The notes: generated by a model not told the origin, from the letters alone. DNA of 64,000 nucleotides from Crotophaga sulcirostris (GCA_013397455.1 VYZB01000336.1:639674-703673), one strand, 5' to 3'. Shown: positions 1 to 11,885, numbered from the stretch's first letter. Program-made: numbers and translations.

Positions 1-302
1 ATTCCCCTTCTCTAGATGCACTCCAGCCCCTCAATGTCCTTCTTGGAATGAGGGGCCCAAAACTGAACCCAGGATTTGAGGTGAGGCCTCACCACTGCTG
101 AGTCCTTGGGCAAAATCACTTCCCTGTTCCTATTGGCCACACCACGGCTGACCCAAGCGAGGATGCTGGTGGCCTTTTTGGCCACCTGGGTCACCGCTGG
201 CCACTGTTTAGCTGCTATCAGTAACACCCTCGGGTCCTTCTCTGCCAAACAGCTTTCAAGCCACTCTTCCCCAAGCCTATAGTGCTGCATGGAGTTGTTT
301 GG
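1..302 (-). mobile_element. CR1 fragment, family B-like, runs off left edge
   Basis: The minus strand encodes ORF2 C-terminal sequence with [22 protein letters not shown] and VQFWAPHSKKDIE, the region after the reverse-transcriptase core. The CR1 3' end lies outside the window. The 5' truncation is near 302. Confidence 0.85.
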
Positions 303-770
303 ACAGAACCTATTTTATTACAGCTGCATTTGAAAAGCCATCTACCTGGGGTTTCCTTGTGCTTTCCACACATGAGTAGCAAATGTGCCAGGACTTCAAT
401 GTCTGCTCGTCACAGCAGTTGCACCTACATCCTTCCCAAAGTCGTGTCATGCTCCTGTGGCTTGCAGGCTCCAGGAGATAAATGAAATTTTATTTGGCAT
501 TCAAATGTACCTAGTTGTTTCTGATATCAGAAAACTTGGGCACACCTGGCTACTCTTGAAGCCACTGAGCCTGATCTGCATACCTCGCTAAACCAGGAAT
601 AAAAAGTTCATAAAGCAGAAGCCAGACCAGAGACAGGCTTCAGAGGCTTCAGGTATGTCCCAGCTCCTCGCTGAGCACTACAGCCAGAGAGCTTTCTCCA
701 TACCAACATTTTGTTTAAAGATAACATAAGAGGTGTCAATTAATCTTTTAAAGTGACATTTATTTGCATT
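303..770. other. unique intron sequence
   Basis: No CR1 similarity and no convincing exon. Short open frames here resemble nothing I know. Confidence 0.5.
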
Positions 771-870
771 CACAGGATCATAAAATGGTTTGGTTTTCAA
801 AGGACCTTAAAGATCATCCACTTCCAAACACCCTGCCTTGGGCAGGGACACTTCCCACTGGATCAAGCAT
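771..870 (-). mobile_element. CR1 3' tail, family A
   Basis: Antisense 3' end with ATCATAAAATGG, GACCTTAAAGATCATCC and the GGGCAGGGACACTTCCCACTGG block. Truncated after about 100 bp. Confidence 0.85.
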
Positions 871-1223
871 ACCAGGCAGTAGGCAAGAAATATGTTGCTG
901 GGCTCTTCTCCCCTCAGAAGTGTAGCACATGACCTGTTCTAAGGAATACATTCAGAAACAATGCCCAACACATTGGTTTACTACTGGCAGAGGTATCACA
1001 AGACTCATAAACTTTTCATTGTTTTTCATTTCCATGCTGTGAATTGATGATATCACACAAAAAATAAATGGAGAACCAGGTCTGAGATTTATTCCTCCAC
1101 ATTTACAAATATTTCTCTAATTTGAATTGCAAAGTTGATACCTCTTACTTGTTAGTGAGCTGAAAAACCGTAGGTGATTAAAAATGGCAAAGTTGCAAAC
1201 GAGTTGCTTCTGACTGCTACATG
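871..1223. other. unique intron sequence
   Basis: AT-rich, with no repeat or exon recognised. Confidence 0.5.
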
Positions 1224-1832
1224 TACCGTATCCTGGGCTACATCAAAAGAAGCGTGGCCAGCAGGTTGAGGGAGGGGATTCTGCCCCTCTACTCCACTTT
1301 TGTGAGACCCCACATGGAGGCCTGTGTCCAGTTCTGGAATCCCCAACATAAGAAGGATATGGAAATGTTAGAGAGAGTCCAGAGGAGGGCTCTGAAGTTG
1401 CCCCAACGGCTGGAGTACCTCTGCTATGAGGACAGGCTGAGAAAGTTGGGCTTGTTCAGTCTGGAGAAGGCTGCAGGGAGACCTTAGAGCAGCCTTCCAG
1501 TACCTGAAGGGGGCTACAGGTATAAAATGTTGGGGAGGCATTTTTCACAAGGGCATGGAGTGACAGGACAAGGGGGAATGACTTTAAATTGGAAGGCGGA
1601 AGATTTAGATTAGGCATTAGGAAGAAATTCTTCACATTGAAAGCGGTGGGCACTGGCCCAGAGAAGCTGTGGATGTCCCCTCCCTGGAGGTGTTCAAGGC
1701 CAGGTTGGATCAGGCTTTGAGCAGCCTGGTTTAGTGGGAGGCGTCCCTGATCTTGGCAGGGCAGTTGGAACTGGATAGTCTTTAAGTTTCCTTCCAACTC
1801 AAACCATTCCATGATTCTATGATTCTATGATC
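1224..1832 (+). mobile_element. CR1, family A, 5' truncated
   Basis: Starts at the CCGTATCCTGGGCTACATC block of ORF2 and ends in CATTCCATGATTCTATGATTCTATGA. An 88-codon frame from 1221 keeps [21 protein letters not shown] and the RRALK block before a frameshift near 1480. Confidence 0.93.
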
Positions 1833-2861
1833 TATCAACAAAAGATTTCAATTTCTGGGCAGCATTAGTAGAAGCTCTATAGATCCTGGAGGAAATCAGC
1901 AGAGCAAGTACCATGTACTGGAGAATCTCTTGCATACCTTTAATGCATCTACAGCACAGCGCACTTCTGCACATGACCCTGGGTCATGTGTGGGTTTGTG
2001 ACATCTCCTGTGCAAGTGATGCTCATGTCTCATATCCACCTGCTCCTGGTGGAAATGCTAACATCCTGAATTACCCTGTGCTCTGATGGTTCCTCCAGGT
2101 CTTCTTGACCTCTGGAGAAGCAGCAGTGGTGAAAGTGTGGTCTGAAAAGGAGGTCTTCGTCTGTGAAGGTCAGGAGAAGTGCTTTAATTTTAAAAAGACT
2201 AAACAATTCTGCCCTAATTTGGTTCAGAAAGAAATAGGTACCTTGATGCAGAGCATTGGAGGAAAGCTCTAAAATATACCCCTCAAAGAGGAACATGGAA
2301 TGGACAACCCTGATCAATGGAGCTGAAGAACCCCAGTGCTAGTTAATCTGCTTTATTTCAGGCTCTACCTTCAGTGGGATTTATCCATGAGACCCCCGGT
2401 GTGGTTGGTACTGATTTTACATTTGACACCTCTGCAATACTATTTCAAGTGCCACTCATGTCTCCCCAGCAAATCTGGTTTGTAATACAGGCTGGATCTT
2501 AGCAGAATAAATTACTTCACACTTATAATTATAAAAACAAAAGGAAAACAAGTGAAAATGAATACTTTGCATAATGTATGTAGATTTAATTCACACTGAG
2601 AAGTGTAGAACTGCAGTCCTGTACTCCACTTTGGTTTTAAATGTCACCCTGAGTGAGAAAGGGAAAGATTGTTATTCATGAGTCAGAAAATTAGCCTCAA
2701 ACACTTCACCTGTCTGTGAACAAAAATCATTGCTAATGAGAAGGTTGGCATGAGACTGTTCCAAAAACCAGAAGTGTGCCTAGGTGGTCTTGTTTAAGAA
2801 ATCTGGAAAGAAATGGTGTTTATTTTCCTCTTTATTTATGCAAAAGGCTGTTCTGCAAAGA
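1833..2861. other. unique intron sequence
   Basis: About 1 kb free of CR1. An acceptor-like TTTCAG near 2360 precedes a roughly 45-codon open frame that I do not recognise. The stretch around 2500-2760 is AT-rich and intron-like. Confidence 0.5.
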
Positions 2862-3129
2862 AATCACAGACTTACAGAATGACCTGAGGTGGAAGGGACC
2901 CACAAGGATCATCAAGTCCAACTCCTGTCTCTGCACAGGACAACCCCAACATTCAGACTACTTGCCTGACAGCACTGGTCAAATGCTTCTGGAATACTGT
3001 CAGGCTTGACACCATGACTGTTTCCCTGGGGAGCTGTTCCAGTGCTCCACCACCCTCTGGGTGAGGAAATTTTCCCTAATGTCCAAGCTAAACCTCCCCT
3101 GGCGTCTTCTGCCATTCCCTCAGATCCTA
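2862..3129 (-). mobile_element. CR1, family C, 5' truncated
   Basis: Antisense: AATCACAGACTTACAGAATG, GGAAGGGACCCACAAGGATC, AGTCCAACTCCTGTC, then the GGGGAGCTGTTCCAGTGC block typical of family C. Confidence 0.9.
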
Positions 3130-3212
3130 GGCAGTTAGCTGCATCTTTCCCAGGCTTCCTCTCTTTGTTTGGAGCAGATGGAAAAGAAGAGAAAATCCTA
3201 TTATGATATCCC

Positions 3213-3924
3213 ATGCACAATGAAAGGCTGGATTGAAAGCAGCCCTGAGGACTTGGAGTTCTGGTGAGTGAGAAGCTCAACATGACCTGGCAATGTGTGC
3301 TTGCAGACCAGAAAGCCAACTGCACCCTGGGCTGCATACAAAGCAGTGGGACTAGCAGGGCGAGGGAGGGGATTCTGCCCTTATGGTCCACTCCAGTGAG
3401 ACTCTTCCTATAGTACTGTGTCTAGATTTGGAGTCTTCAGCACAGGAAGGACATGGAGCTGTTGGACTTAGCCCAGAGGAGGCCACGAAGATGATACCAG
3501 GGCTGAAACATCTCCCATGTGAGATTAGGCTGAGAGAGTTGGAGTTGTTCAGACTGGAGAAGAGAAGGCTCTGGGGAGATCTTAGAACAACCTTCCAGTA
3601 CTGAAAGGGGTTCCAAGAAAGGTGTGGAGGGGCTCTTGACCAGGGTGTGCAGGGACCGAACAAGGGGGAAAAGTCTGCAGCCAAATGATGGGAGGTTGAG
3701 ATGAGATCTTAGGGAGAAATATTTTCCTATAAGGGTGGTGAGGCCCTGGCACAGGTTTCCCAGAGAAGCACAGGCTGCCCTATCCCTGGAGGTGTTCAAG
3801 ACCAGGTTGGATGGGGCTTTGAGCATGCTGATCCAGTGGGAGTTGTCCCTGCCCATGGCAGGGGGGTGGAATTGGATCATCTTTAAGGTCCCTTCCAACC
3901 CAAACCACTCAATGATTCTATGAT
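3213..3924 (+). mobile_element. CR1, family A, 5' truncated
   Basis: Starts in the AGGCTGGATTGAAAGCAGCC block and runs through the ORF2 C-terminus and the CCCTGCCCATGGCAGG 3' UTR to AATGATTCTATGAT. Frames are broken several times. Confidence 0.92.
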
Positions 3925-4342
3925 CTTTTCATCCTCCTTATTGTAGGTCTGCCTGAAACCACTTTTGTCTCTTACACAAAGAAGAGCAGCCAACAGGCTG
4001 CAATGAGAGCCAGGCTTTGGCCGAGCGTGAGTGAAGGTGTTGTCAATCCTAGCTGTCCCGCCGCTGAGCAGGAAGAGTAGGAATGGAGAGGGGAAATCTG
4101 AAGCACCAAAACTTTATGTAATTTCTTCTTCTATGGTACCACGCAGAGACCTTTCCCAGTTCCCTTCTGCTAGAAGGAAGCACAATAAAATAGCAAAAAA
4201 TCACACCCACATGGTGAGCTAACAGCCTATGTAGAGGAGAGATGAAGACATTCAATTCATCCTGTTTTATAGGTGAGAGAAAAAGGAAAGAGTGAGCCTG
4301 TAGTTGCCAGTCTACATGTCTGGTATGTTGAGCAGGTTTTGT
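3925..4342. other. unique intron sequence
   Basis: No repeat or exon recognised between two same-strand CR1 copies. Confidence 0.5.
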
Positions 4343-4879
4343 TCCTGCATCCAACAAGCAGGGTGAGGGAGGGGATTGTCTCCCTCTACTCCACTCTGAT
4401 GAGACCTCACCTGGAGCCCTGCATCCAGTTTTGGAGTTCTCAGCACAGGAAGGACATGGAGCTGTTGGAGCAGATCCAGAGGAGGTCACAAAGATGATCC
4501 ATGGGTTGGAACAGCTCCCATATGAGGCCAGGCTTCAACAAGACCTTAGAGCATCCTTCCAGTAATGAAAGGGGGTACGTGAAAGCTGGGAATGGGCTCT
4601 TGATCAGGGAGTGCAGAGATAGGACAAGGGGAATTGTCTGAAGATGAAAGACAGGAGATTGAAATGAGAACTTAGGAAGAAATTTTTTCCTGTGAGGGTG
4701 GTGAGGCCCTGGCACAGGTTACTTAGATAAGTCATGGATGCTGCAACCCCGGAGATGTTCAAGCCCAGGTTGGGTGTGCATGTGAGCAACCTGATCCAGT
4801 GGGAGGTGTCCAGTGGGAGTTGTAACTGAATGATCCTTAAGGTTCTTTCCAACCCAAACCATTCTTTGATTCTACAATC
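4343..4879 (+). mobile_element. CR1, family A, 5' truncated and internally rearranged
   Basis: GCAGGGTGAGGGAGGGGATT to CATTCTTTGATTCTAC. Near 4530 a stretch equivalent to the [10 protein letters not shown] coding block is missing; the sequence goes from the GAGGCCAGGCT block to AACAAGACCTTAGAGC. Confidence 0.9.
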
Positions 4880-5209
4880 TTCTGCCACCAACCTCACCTT
4901 GGAGGAGAACAGCTGCCCACACTGTCCCTCTGGGTTTTGGGTGGCAGACTATCTTTCAGCTTAAATTAAGAGTTAGCACCTTTATTCATCAGGGACTACT
5001 CTGCTGGAAGCATGGGAACTCGCTCTTTCACAGCTCCTTCCCCAAACTTTTACACCAGCCACAGTATCACAGTATCTCAGTATCACAGTATTACAAGGTT
5101 GGAAAGGACCTTTGAGATCATAGAGTCCAACCTATAACCCATCACTAACACCAACTCAATATCTAAACCATGGCACTAAGTGCCTCATCCAAACTCCTCT
5201 TGAACACCT

Positions 5210-7920
5210 TCAGGGACCGCAACTCCACCACTTCCCAGGCAGCACATTCCAATGGCCAATCACCCTTTCAGTGAAGAATTTTTTCCTAATATCAAGCCTA
5301 AACCTCCTCTGACACAGCTTGAGTCCATGTCGTCTTGTTCTGTCAGTGGTCACCTGAGAGAAGAGACCAACTCGTGCCTGACTACAACCTCCTTTTATGT
5401 AGTTGTAGAGAGCAATAAGGTCTCCGCTGAGCCTCCTCTTCTCCAGGCTAAACAGCCCCAGCTCCCTCAGTTGCTCTTCACAGGGCTTGTGCTCCAGTCC
5501 CTTCATCATCTTCGTTGCCCTCCTCTGGACAAACTCCAGTATCTTGACATCTTTCTCAAATTGAGGGGTCCAGAACTGCACACAGTACTCAAGGTGTGAC
5601 CTAACCAGTGCCAAGTATAAAGGGATGATAACTTCCCTGGTCCTGCTGGCTACACTATTCCTGATGCAGGCCAGGATGCCATTGGCCTTCTTGACCACTT
5701 GGGCACACTGCTGTCTCATGTTGAGTTTCCTGTCTACCAGTACTCCCAAGTCCCTTTCTGCCTGACTACTGTCCAGCCATTCTGTCCCCGGTCTATAGCT
5801 TTGCATGGGGTTATTGTGTTCAAGGTATAGAACCCAGCATTTGGACTTATAAAACCTCATCCTATTGGAACTGGCCCATCTCTCCAGTCTGTCCAGGTCC
5901 CTCTGTAGGGCCCTCCTTATCCTCTAACTGATCGACACTTCCTCCCAGCTTGGTATCATCTGCAAACTTGCTAATGGTGGACTCAATCCCCAAATCCAGA
6001 TCATCAATAAAGATATTAAACAGGATGGGGCCCAACACTGATACTTGAGGGACACCACTAGTGACCGGCCGCCAACTGGATGAGACATCGTTCACTACTA
6101 CCCTCTGGGCTTGGCCATCCAGCCAGTTCCTAACCCAGCACAGAGTGTTCCCATCCAAGCCACGGGCTTCCAGCTTCTCCAGGAGTCTACTATGGGAGAT
6201 AGTGTCAAAGGCCTTGCTGAAGTCCAGATATACTACCTCCACAGCCTTCCTCTCGTCCACCAAGCGAGTCACATGGTCATAAAAGGAGATGAGGTTGGTC
6301 ATGCAGGACCTACCCCTCCTAAATCCGTGCTGGCTGGTCCTGATCTCTCAGCCTTTCTGCAGGTGTCTCATGATTGCACCCAGGATTATCTGCTCCATAA
6401 TTTTACCTGGGACCAAGGTCAGGCTGACAGGTCTGTAATTACCTGGATCATCCCTATGGTCCTTTTTGTGGATGGGTGTCACATTGGCCAACTTCCAGTC
6501 ATCCGGGACCTCTCCAGTGATCCAGGACTGTTGAAAAATGATGGAGAGTGGCTTAGCAAGCTCATCTCCCCTCTCATCACCGTAGGATGGATCCCATCTG
6601 ACCCCATAGACTTATGATGATTCAAGTGGCTCAGCAGGTCCTTACTTCTTCCTCCTGGATAACAGGGGGGCTATACTGCATCCTGACTTTATCCACCACT
6701 TCAGAAGACCAGTTGTCCAGTGAACAATCTGCCTTACTGTTGAAAACAGAGGTGAAGAAAGCATTAAGTACCTCAGCCTTTTCCTCGTCTTCAGTTACTG
6801 TATTTCCTTCCACATACGATAATGAGTGGAGGTTTGCTGCCCTTCTTCATGACATTAATATATTTATAAAAACACTTCTTATTATCCTTAACAGAAGTGG
6901 CTAATTTGAGCTCCAGCTGGGCTTTTGCCTCGCTAATTTTCTTCCTACACGACTTAACAATATCTTTGAACATAACCTGATTTACCTTCCCTTCTTGCCA
7001 AAGGCGATACACGCTCTTTTTCTTACTTAGATCCTTCAGAAACTCCTTACTCATCCAGGCCAGATGAGTGCCCCTACAACTCATCTTACAACACATCGAG
7101 ACAGCATGCTCCTGCGCCTTCAAGATTTCATTCTTGAAGTATATCCAGCCTTCCTGGACTCCCTCACTTTTAAGAACTGTTTCGCAAGGTACTCTCCTGA
7201 CTAGTTCCTTAAATTACCTGAAACCTGCCTGCCAAAAGTCCAGCGTGGATGTCCTGTTCATGCCTTTCCTTGTTTCACTGTTTACAGAAACTCTATTATC
7301 TCATGGTCACTGCACCCCAGACAGCCTCCAACCACAACATCACCTACCAGCCCTTCTTTATTTGTAAACAGCAGGTCAAGAAGAGTCCCACTCCTGGTAG
7401 GTTCACTCACGAGCTATGACAAAAAGCAGTCCTCAATGCACTCTAAGAATCTTCTGGACTGCCTCCTCTCAACTGTGTTAAGTTCTCAGCAGATATCTGG
7501 GAGATTAAAGTCTCCTAAAAGAACAAGGGCAGCCGATCTTGGGGCAGCCGATCTTAAGGCAGCCTCCAACTGCTTAAACAACAGTAGATCCACCTCTTCC
7601 TCCTGGTTGGGCGGTCTATAACATACTCCAACCAGGATGTCAGTCTTGATTGCCCCTCTGACTCTTACCCATAGGCACTCAATCTAGTTGTCACCAGTCT
7701 CAACTCCTATGGCACCAAGAGCTTCCTTAGTACACAGGGCCACCTCTCCACCCCTCCTCTCACACCTGTCTCTCCTGAAGAGTTTGTAGCCTTCCATGGC
7801 AGCACTCCAGTTATGAGAGTTGTTCCACCACGTTTCTGTGATAGCAACTGTATCATAGCTCACCTGCTGGACCAGGACTTCCAGATCCTCTTGTTTGTTC
7901 CTGCATAATACTGCATGCAT
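5210..7920 (-). pseudogene. CR1 ORF2 relic: APE endonuclease and reverse transcriptase
   Basis: Minus strand. The endonuclease start shows AITETWW (about 7830-7850) and, near its end, a DLLFTNKEGLVGDV stretch and SDHEII (7298-7311). A linker follows at 6791-7123. The RT has [24 protein letters not shown] (motif A), [11 protein letters not shown] (motif B, G changed to V) and [11 protein letters not shown] (catalytic motif C, both Asp kept). A stop lies about 14 codons before MTNLISF. A one-base-type frameshift near 5900-5925 separates the RT core from the C-terminal frame (5210-5860, 216 codons, starting [13 protein letters not shown] and including [10 protein letters not shown] and [10 protein letters not shown]). 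The normal function is target-primed reverse transcription of CR1 RNA; this copy cannot encode it intact. Confidence 0.88.
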
Positions 7921-8019
7921 TACTGTACATGCACTTCAGTCAGGTTACTGATTTCACTCTTGGTAATGACTCACCCTCTATAGCCACATCTCTGGTTACG
8001 TGCCCCTCCCCTTTCAGGT

Positions 8020-9226
8020 CTAGGTTAAAGCCCTCTCTATGAGCCCTGCCAACTCCTGTGCTAGAATCTTTTTACCCTTTTTAGTTAGATGGGACCCATC
8101 CGGGTCTAGCAGGCCAGGTGCATCAAAGGTTTCCCCATGATCATAGAAACCAAAGTTCCTTTGTTGGCACCAGCCCTTAAGCCATTTGTTAATAGTATGG
8201 ATTCTCTTGTTCCTTTCAGTATACATGTCTGATGCTGAAGGAACGGAGCAGAACACCACCTGCACTCCTGCCCCATCCATTAATTGGCCTATATCCTTAA
8301 ACTCCTTTTTAATTACCCTGGAGCCCCTCTTACCAAGTTAGTCATTCCCAGCCTGGACAACCAACAAGTGATAATAATCCGAGGGCTAAATTAGATCCAG
8401 GAGTCTCTTAGTGATATCCTGTACCTGGGCTTGAGTGAGGCAGCAGACTTCCCTATGGGATGGATCTGGCCTGCATATAGGACCCTCTGAGCCTTTCAGA
8501 AGGGAGTCACTTACTACAACTACCCTCATTTTCATTTTTATACTGGAGGTTCTGATCTATCTGGCAGACAGAGCAAAATTAAGAGGGTCCCCAGATGAGT
8601 TTTCTCCATCACTATCTTCAATCTGAGCTTCAAATTCCAGGACCCCAAACTTGTTCTGTAAGGGCTACTGGAAAGGTGGCATCTGGAAGGGAGTCAGAGG
8701 ATGGGAGGGAGATCCATTACCTCCACGAGAACAGACCTGCTCCCATTCCTCTTCACCAACTAGGTCACTCCCCTCATCCTGCTGATGAGGAATACATGGC
8801 TTCTCTGCCTCCTGGGCAGTATTACTGGGAGGAGAAACAGTGGAATTCCACCAGTCTATCTCCCTTTTACAAATACTCCTCAACCTCTGCACCTGATCCT
8901 TAAGGTCTGCAACCGTAAGAAGTAGATCACAAAACCTGTTCACACCTCATGCAGGTGTTTTTTGGATTGTCCTCAGGTACCACAAGCAAGCTAAGGCATT
9001 CCCTGTAGTCCACGGTCTGGGCAGTTGCATCTCTCAACAGAGGCACTGTTTGGACAGATACACTCCTGGTAGCAGTGGTTTTGGTATGGCTGATCACCAT
9101 TGTCGGTGAGGGGAGTGGGAAAGGCCAACCACACCTACCAGAAGAGTGCCTGCTCACCCTACCTGCATGAACTGCCACACAAACTGCCTCTCTGCAACCC
9201 TGTTTGCCCACTCCTGTTCGCTTCAT
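8020..9226 (-). pseudogene. CR1 ORF1 relic: Cys-rich/coiled-coil region plus SGNH esterase
   Basis: Read on the minus strand, the 5' part has a CMRCEQV Cys pair and a leucine-rich helix (LLLTVADLKDQVQRLRSI), as in CR1 ORF1 proteins. The 3' part keeps SGNH (GDSL-type) hydrolase blocks: SDSLLKG at about 8500-8511, with the nucleophile Ser kept and the block I Gly changed to Ser; AGND at 8341-8352; and the DGSH catalytic Asp/His block at 8089-8100. An in-frame stop follows AGND, another falls before PSDYY, and the Cys-rich and esterase parts are in different frames, so the gene is dead. ORF1 proteins bind the element RNA; the role of the esterase in CR1 is unsettled. Confidence 0.82.
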
Positions 9227-9375
9227 TCAGGTTTGCTGCCTTAGCAACTGCTGAGCCACGCTCTCCTGATGAGCTGCACTCCGGTCACTCATGCTCCCAA
9301 GGAGACATTTAAGTCTCCCATGGTTGCTACCAGGACCATGGGCAGTCAAAACCATAATGAGGAGCTCTTTGCTTG

Positions 9376-9505
9376 TCATAGAATTATATAATCATAGAAT
9401 CATAGAATGATTTGGATTTGATGTGACCTTAAAGATCACCCAGTTCCAACCCCTCTGCCATAGGCAAGGGCAACTCCCACGTGACCAGGCTGCTCAAGAC
9501 CCCAA
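9376..9505 (-). mobile_element. CR1 3' tail, family A
   Basis: TCATAGAATTATATAATCAT followed by GACCTTAAAGATCACCC and the GGCAAGGGCAACTCCCAC block. It sits next to the 5' end of the near-full-length CR1. Confidence 0.88.
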
Positions 9506-9659
9506 GTGGTCTTTTCTTCCTATTGTCTTTGCATCTCCATCACTGTAGTAGTCTCTAGCAGTTTATTTTCGTTCTCAAAGGGCTCTAAAAGACTCTGAAA
9601 ACTGTTTTGAAACAGAAGTAAAGATCAAAAATGGGAGACAAATCTAGAAAATTGATCTG

Positions 9660-9855
9660 CTTTTACTGAACGAGTGGTTAAGAACTGGAAAAGACTGCCC
9701 ACGGCAGTGGTGGAGTCACCATCCCTGAATGGTTTCAGAAACTATGCATGTGTGACACTTGGAGCATGGTTTAGTAGGCACAGTGATGTTGGGTTGATGG
9801 TTGGACTGGATGGTCTTAGAGGTCTTTTCCAACCTTAATGGTTCTAGGATTCTAC
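9660..9855 (+). mobile_element. CR1 3' end, family B
   Basis: GAGTGGTTAAGAACTGGAAA to TTCCAACCTTAATGGTTCTA. Contains the CAGTGGTGGAGTCACCATCC block. Confidence 0.88.
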
Positions 9856-10353
9856 AGACACATGTTTTCAGTGAATCTCTGTGATGTCATCAATAGTCTG
9901 AGAAATGCACCCCGGTCAAAGGGTCATAGTGTGGCTTCTCCAGCTGCTGGGGCTACAACCACCAGACAGCATTGTCCAGATCATGGGACATACTGTATCT
10001 TTAATGATTAATTTTCAGTTTCAAGTACAGCTCAGATAATATTTGGCTAAGCTACATGCCATTTCAGAAATGCTTTGAGCTAGCATGCTCATGAATTCAT
10101 CAAAGCACATTTAATCCCAGCAACTGGCAGACAGTCTTATTTCATGCTTCCTGAGTACTTGATTTAAATACAATTTTGTATCAATAATTATAATATGAAA
10201 TACTTTGTTTTTTAAAGTAGAAGTTGAAGATTGAAGTTCAGATTGACCCAGGAGGCAGCCTATAAAGTTCTTTCAGATGTCAGTAGTCATCTTTGTGTTT
10301 GTACGAGAGCTTAGGGCAGGTGAGGAAGAACAGGCTCATAGGGTGTTTATAAA
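9856..10353. other. unique intron sequence, possibly conserved
   Basis: The 9960-10210 part is AT-rich with TAATGATTAATTTTC and TAATTATAAT motifs and keeps a well-mixed composition. No exon was found. Confidence 0.4.
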
Positions 10354-10726
10354 ATGCTGTTTAGCTTGGAGAAAAGAAGGCTGAGGGGAGACCTTATCGC
10401 TCTCTGCAGCTCCCTGAAAAGAGCTTGTGGTCATGTGGGTGCCAGTTCCTTCTCCCAGGTAACAAGTGATAGAACGAGAGGAAATGGCCCCAAGTTGCAC
10501 CAGGCCACATTCAGATTAGATATCAGGGTTCTCAGGAAGAGGCACAGGTTGCCCAGACAGGTGGTGGATGTCCCATCCCTGGAAACATTCAAGGTCAGGT
10601 TGGAAGAGACTCTTAGCAATCTGATAAAGATGGAGAAGTCCCTGCTCACTGTAGGGGGAATGGACTGGATGACCTTCATCGTCCCTTCCAGTCCAAACCA
10701 CTCTAGGATTCTACAGTTCTGTGATT
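10354..10726 (+). mobile_element. CR1 with family B body and family A-like 3' end
   Basis: The 136-codon frame at 10354-10764 starts [20 protein letters not shown] and [11 protein letters not shown] (family B style), but ends [20 protein letters not shown] and a family A 3' UTR. The [11 protein letters not shown] block between them is missing. Confidence 0.85.
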
Positions 10727-10781
10727 CACCTACCTTTAGCCACCAGGTCCAAGGCAGGAAGTAAGGCTCCTGCTGTATATT

Positions 10782-11322
10782 ATCATAGAATCATAGAATT
10801 GTTTGGGTCAGAAGGGACCTTAAAGCCCATCCAGTTCTACTAACCTTCTGTAGGCAGGAACACCTCCCACTGGATCAGGGTGCTCAAAGGCTCATCCAGC
10901 CTGGCCTTGTACGCCTGTAGGGATGGGAAGCCACTATTTCTCTTGGCAATCTATGCTAGTGCCTCACCATCCTCATCATGAACAATTTCTTCCTAATGCC
11001 TAATCTAAATTTTCCCCCTTTCCAATTTAAAGTCATTGCCCCTCACCCCATCACTCCAGGCCCTTGTAAAAAGTCCCTCCCTGGCTTTTCTGCAGCCCCT
11101 TTTAGTACTCAGAGGCTTCTCTAAGTCTCCCTGCAGCCTTCTCTTCTCCAGGCTGAACAACAGCTTTCTTAGCCGGTCCTCATAGGGGAGGTGCTCCAGC
11201 CCTCGAATCAGCTCTTTGGCTTCCTCTGGACCCATACTCACAGTTCCACATCCTTGTTATGTTGGATTGTCCAGAACTGGACACAAGGCTGTCTCCACTG
11301 CTGAGTCACCCTGTGCAGAGAC
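10782..11322 (-). mobile_element. CR1, family A, 5' truncated
   Basis: ATCATAGAATCATAGAATTG at the 3' end, through CTTCTCTTCCAGG-like ORF2 blocks to TCCAGAACTGGACACAAGGC. The minus frame 11005-11241 keeps [22 protein letters not shown]. Confidence 0.92.
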
Positions 11323-11743
11323 AAAGGGTCTTAGTTATCCCTGGATGCGTCTGTCTCTGTTTGTTGCTTATTGCATAGCTATGCTAGGTAAAATGAGTTC
11401 TGTTTTTATTTCTAATGATGTAATTAAGCCATGAATAATAAAGAAAAAACAAATCTTACCAGGTGCATCCAATTTCTTTATTTGATCAAGACATAAACCC
11501 AGAGGAAGTAATTGTAATCTCACAGGCACTCGGTTTGCCAGGGGAGCTCTCTGTTTGTTATGCAACCTGAGATATTAAATCAGGGTCTCTGATTCAGTCA
11601 TGCAAAATGACTCCTTGACTGAGCAGTGAGCAAGGAATAAAGACACTCAGTATTGCTATGGAAATGATTGAGTTGGATGCTAGGTCAGGTCTGGGGTTTT
11701 CTTTTAATTTTGATTGAAGATCTAGAAAAAAAGATAAGAAGGG
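11323..11743. other. unique intron sequence
   Basis: AT-rich; no repeat or exon recognised. Confidence 0.5.
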
Positions 11744-11885
11744 AATCACTGAATCATAGACTGATCTGAGTTGCAAGGGATCCACAAGGATCATTGAGTC
11801 CAGCTCCTGTTCCTGCACAGAAAAACCCCAACATTCACAAAATGTGTCTGAGAGCGCTGGCCAAAGGCTTCTTGAATGCATCAGT
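11744..11885 (-). mobile_element. CR1 3' tail, family C
   Basis: AATCACTGAATCATAGACTG, then GGGATCCACAAGGATCATTG, AGTCCAGCTCCTGTTCCTGC and CCCCAACATTCAC. Confidence 0.88.

Larger units (their letters stand above)
5061..9350 (-). mobile_element. near-full-length CR1 retrotransposon, family D
   Basis: This is about 4.3 kb on the minus strand, against about 4.5 kb for an intact CR1. The 3' end is at 5061-5091, where the tail is the octamer ATACTGTG (read on +: ACAGTATC) rather than ATTCTATG. From 5' to 3' it contains a short possible 5' UTR (about 9230-9350), ORF1 relic (about 8020-9226), endonuclease (about 7130-7920), linker and reverse transcriptase (about 5860-7120), and ORF2 C-terminus (5210-5860). 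A separate family A tail begins at 9376, which limits the 5' end. No target-site duplication was seen, which is usual for CR1. Stops and frameshifts make it inactive. Confidence 0.93.

Noticed and set aside
2350..2500. TTTCAG followed by an open frame of about 45 codons (ALPSVGFIHETPG...)
   Set aside because: No recognised homology and no convincing donor; not DCC.
8595..8903. 102-codon plus-strand frame inside the near-full-length CR1
   Set aside because: It is the reverse complement of the CR1 ORF1 relic, so a shadow frame.
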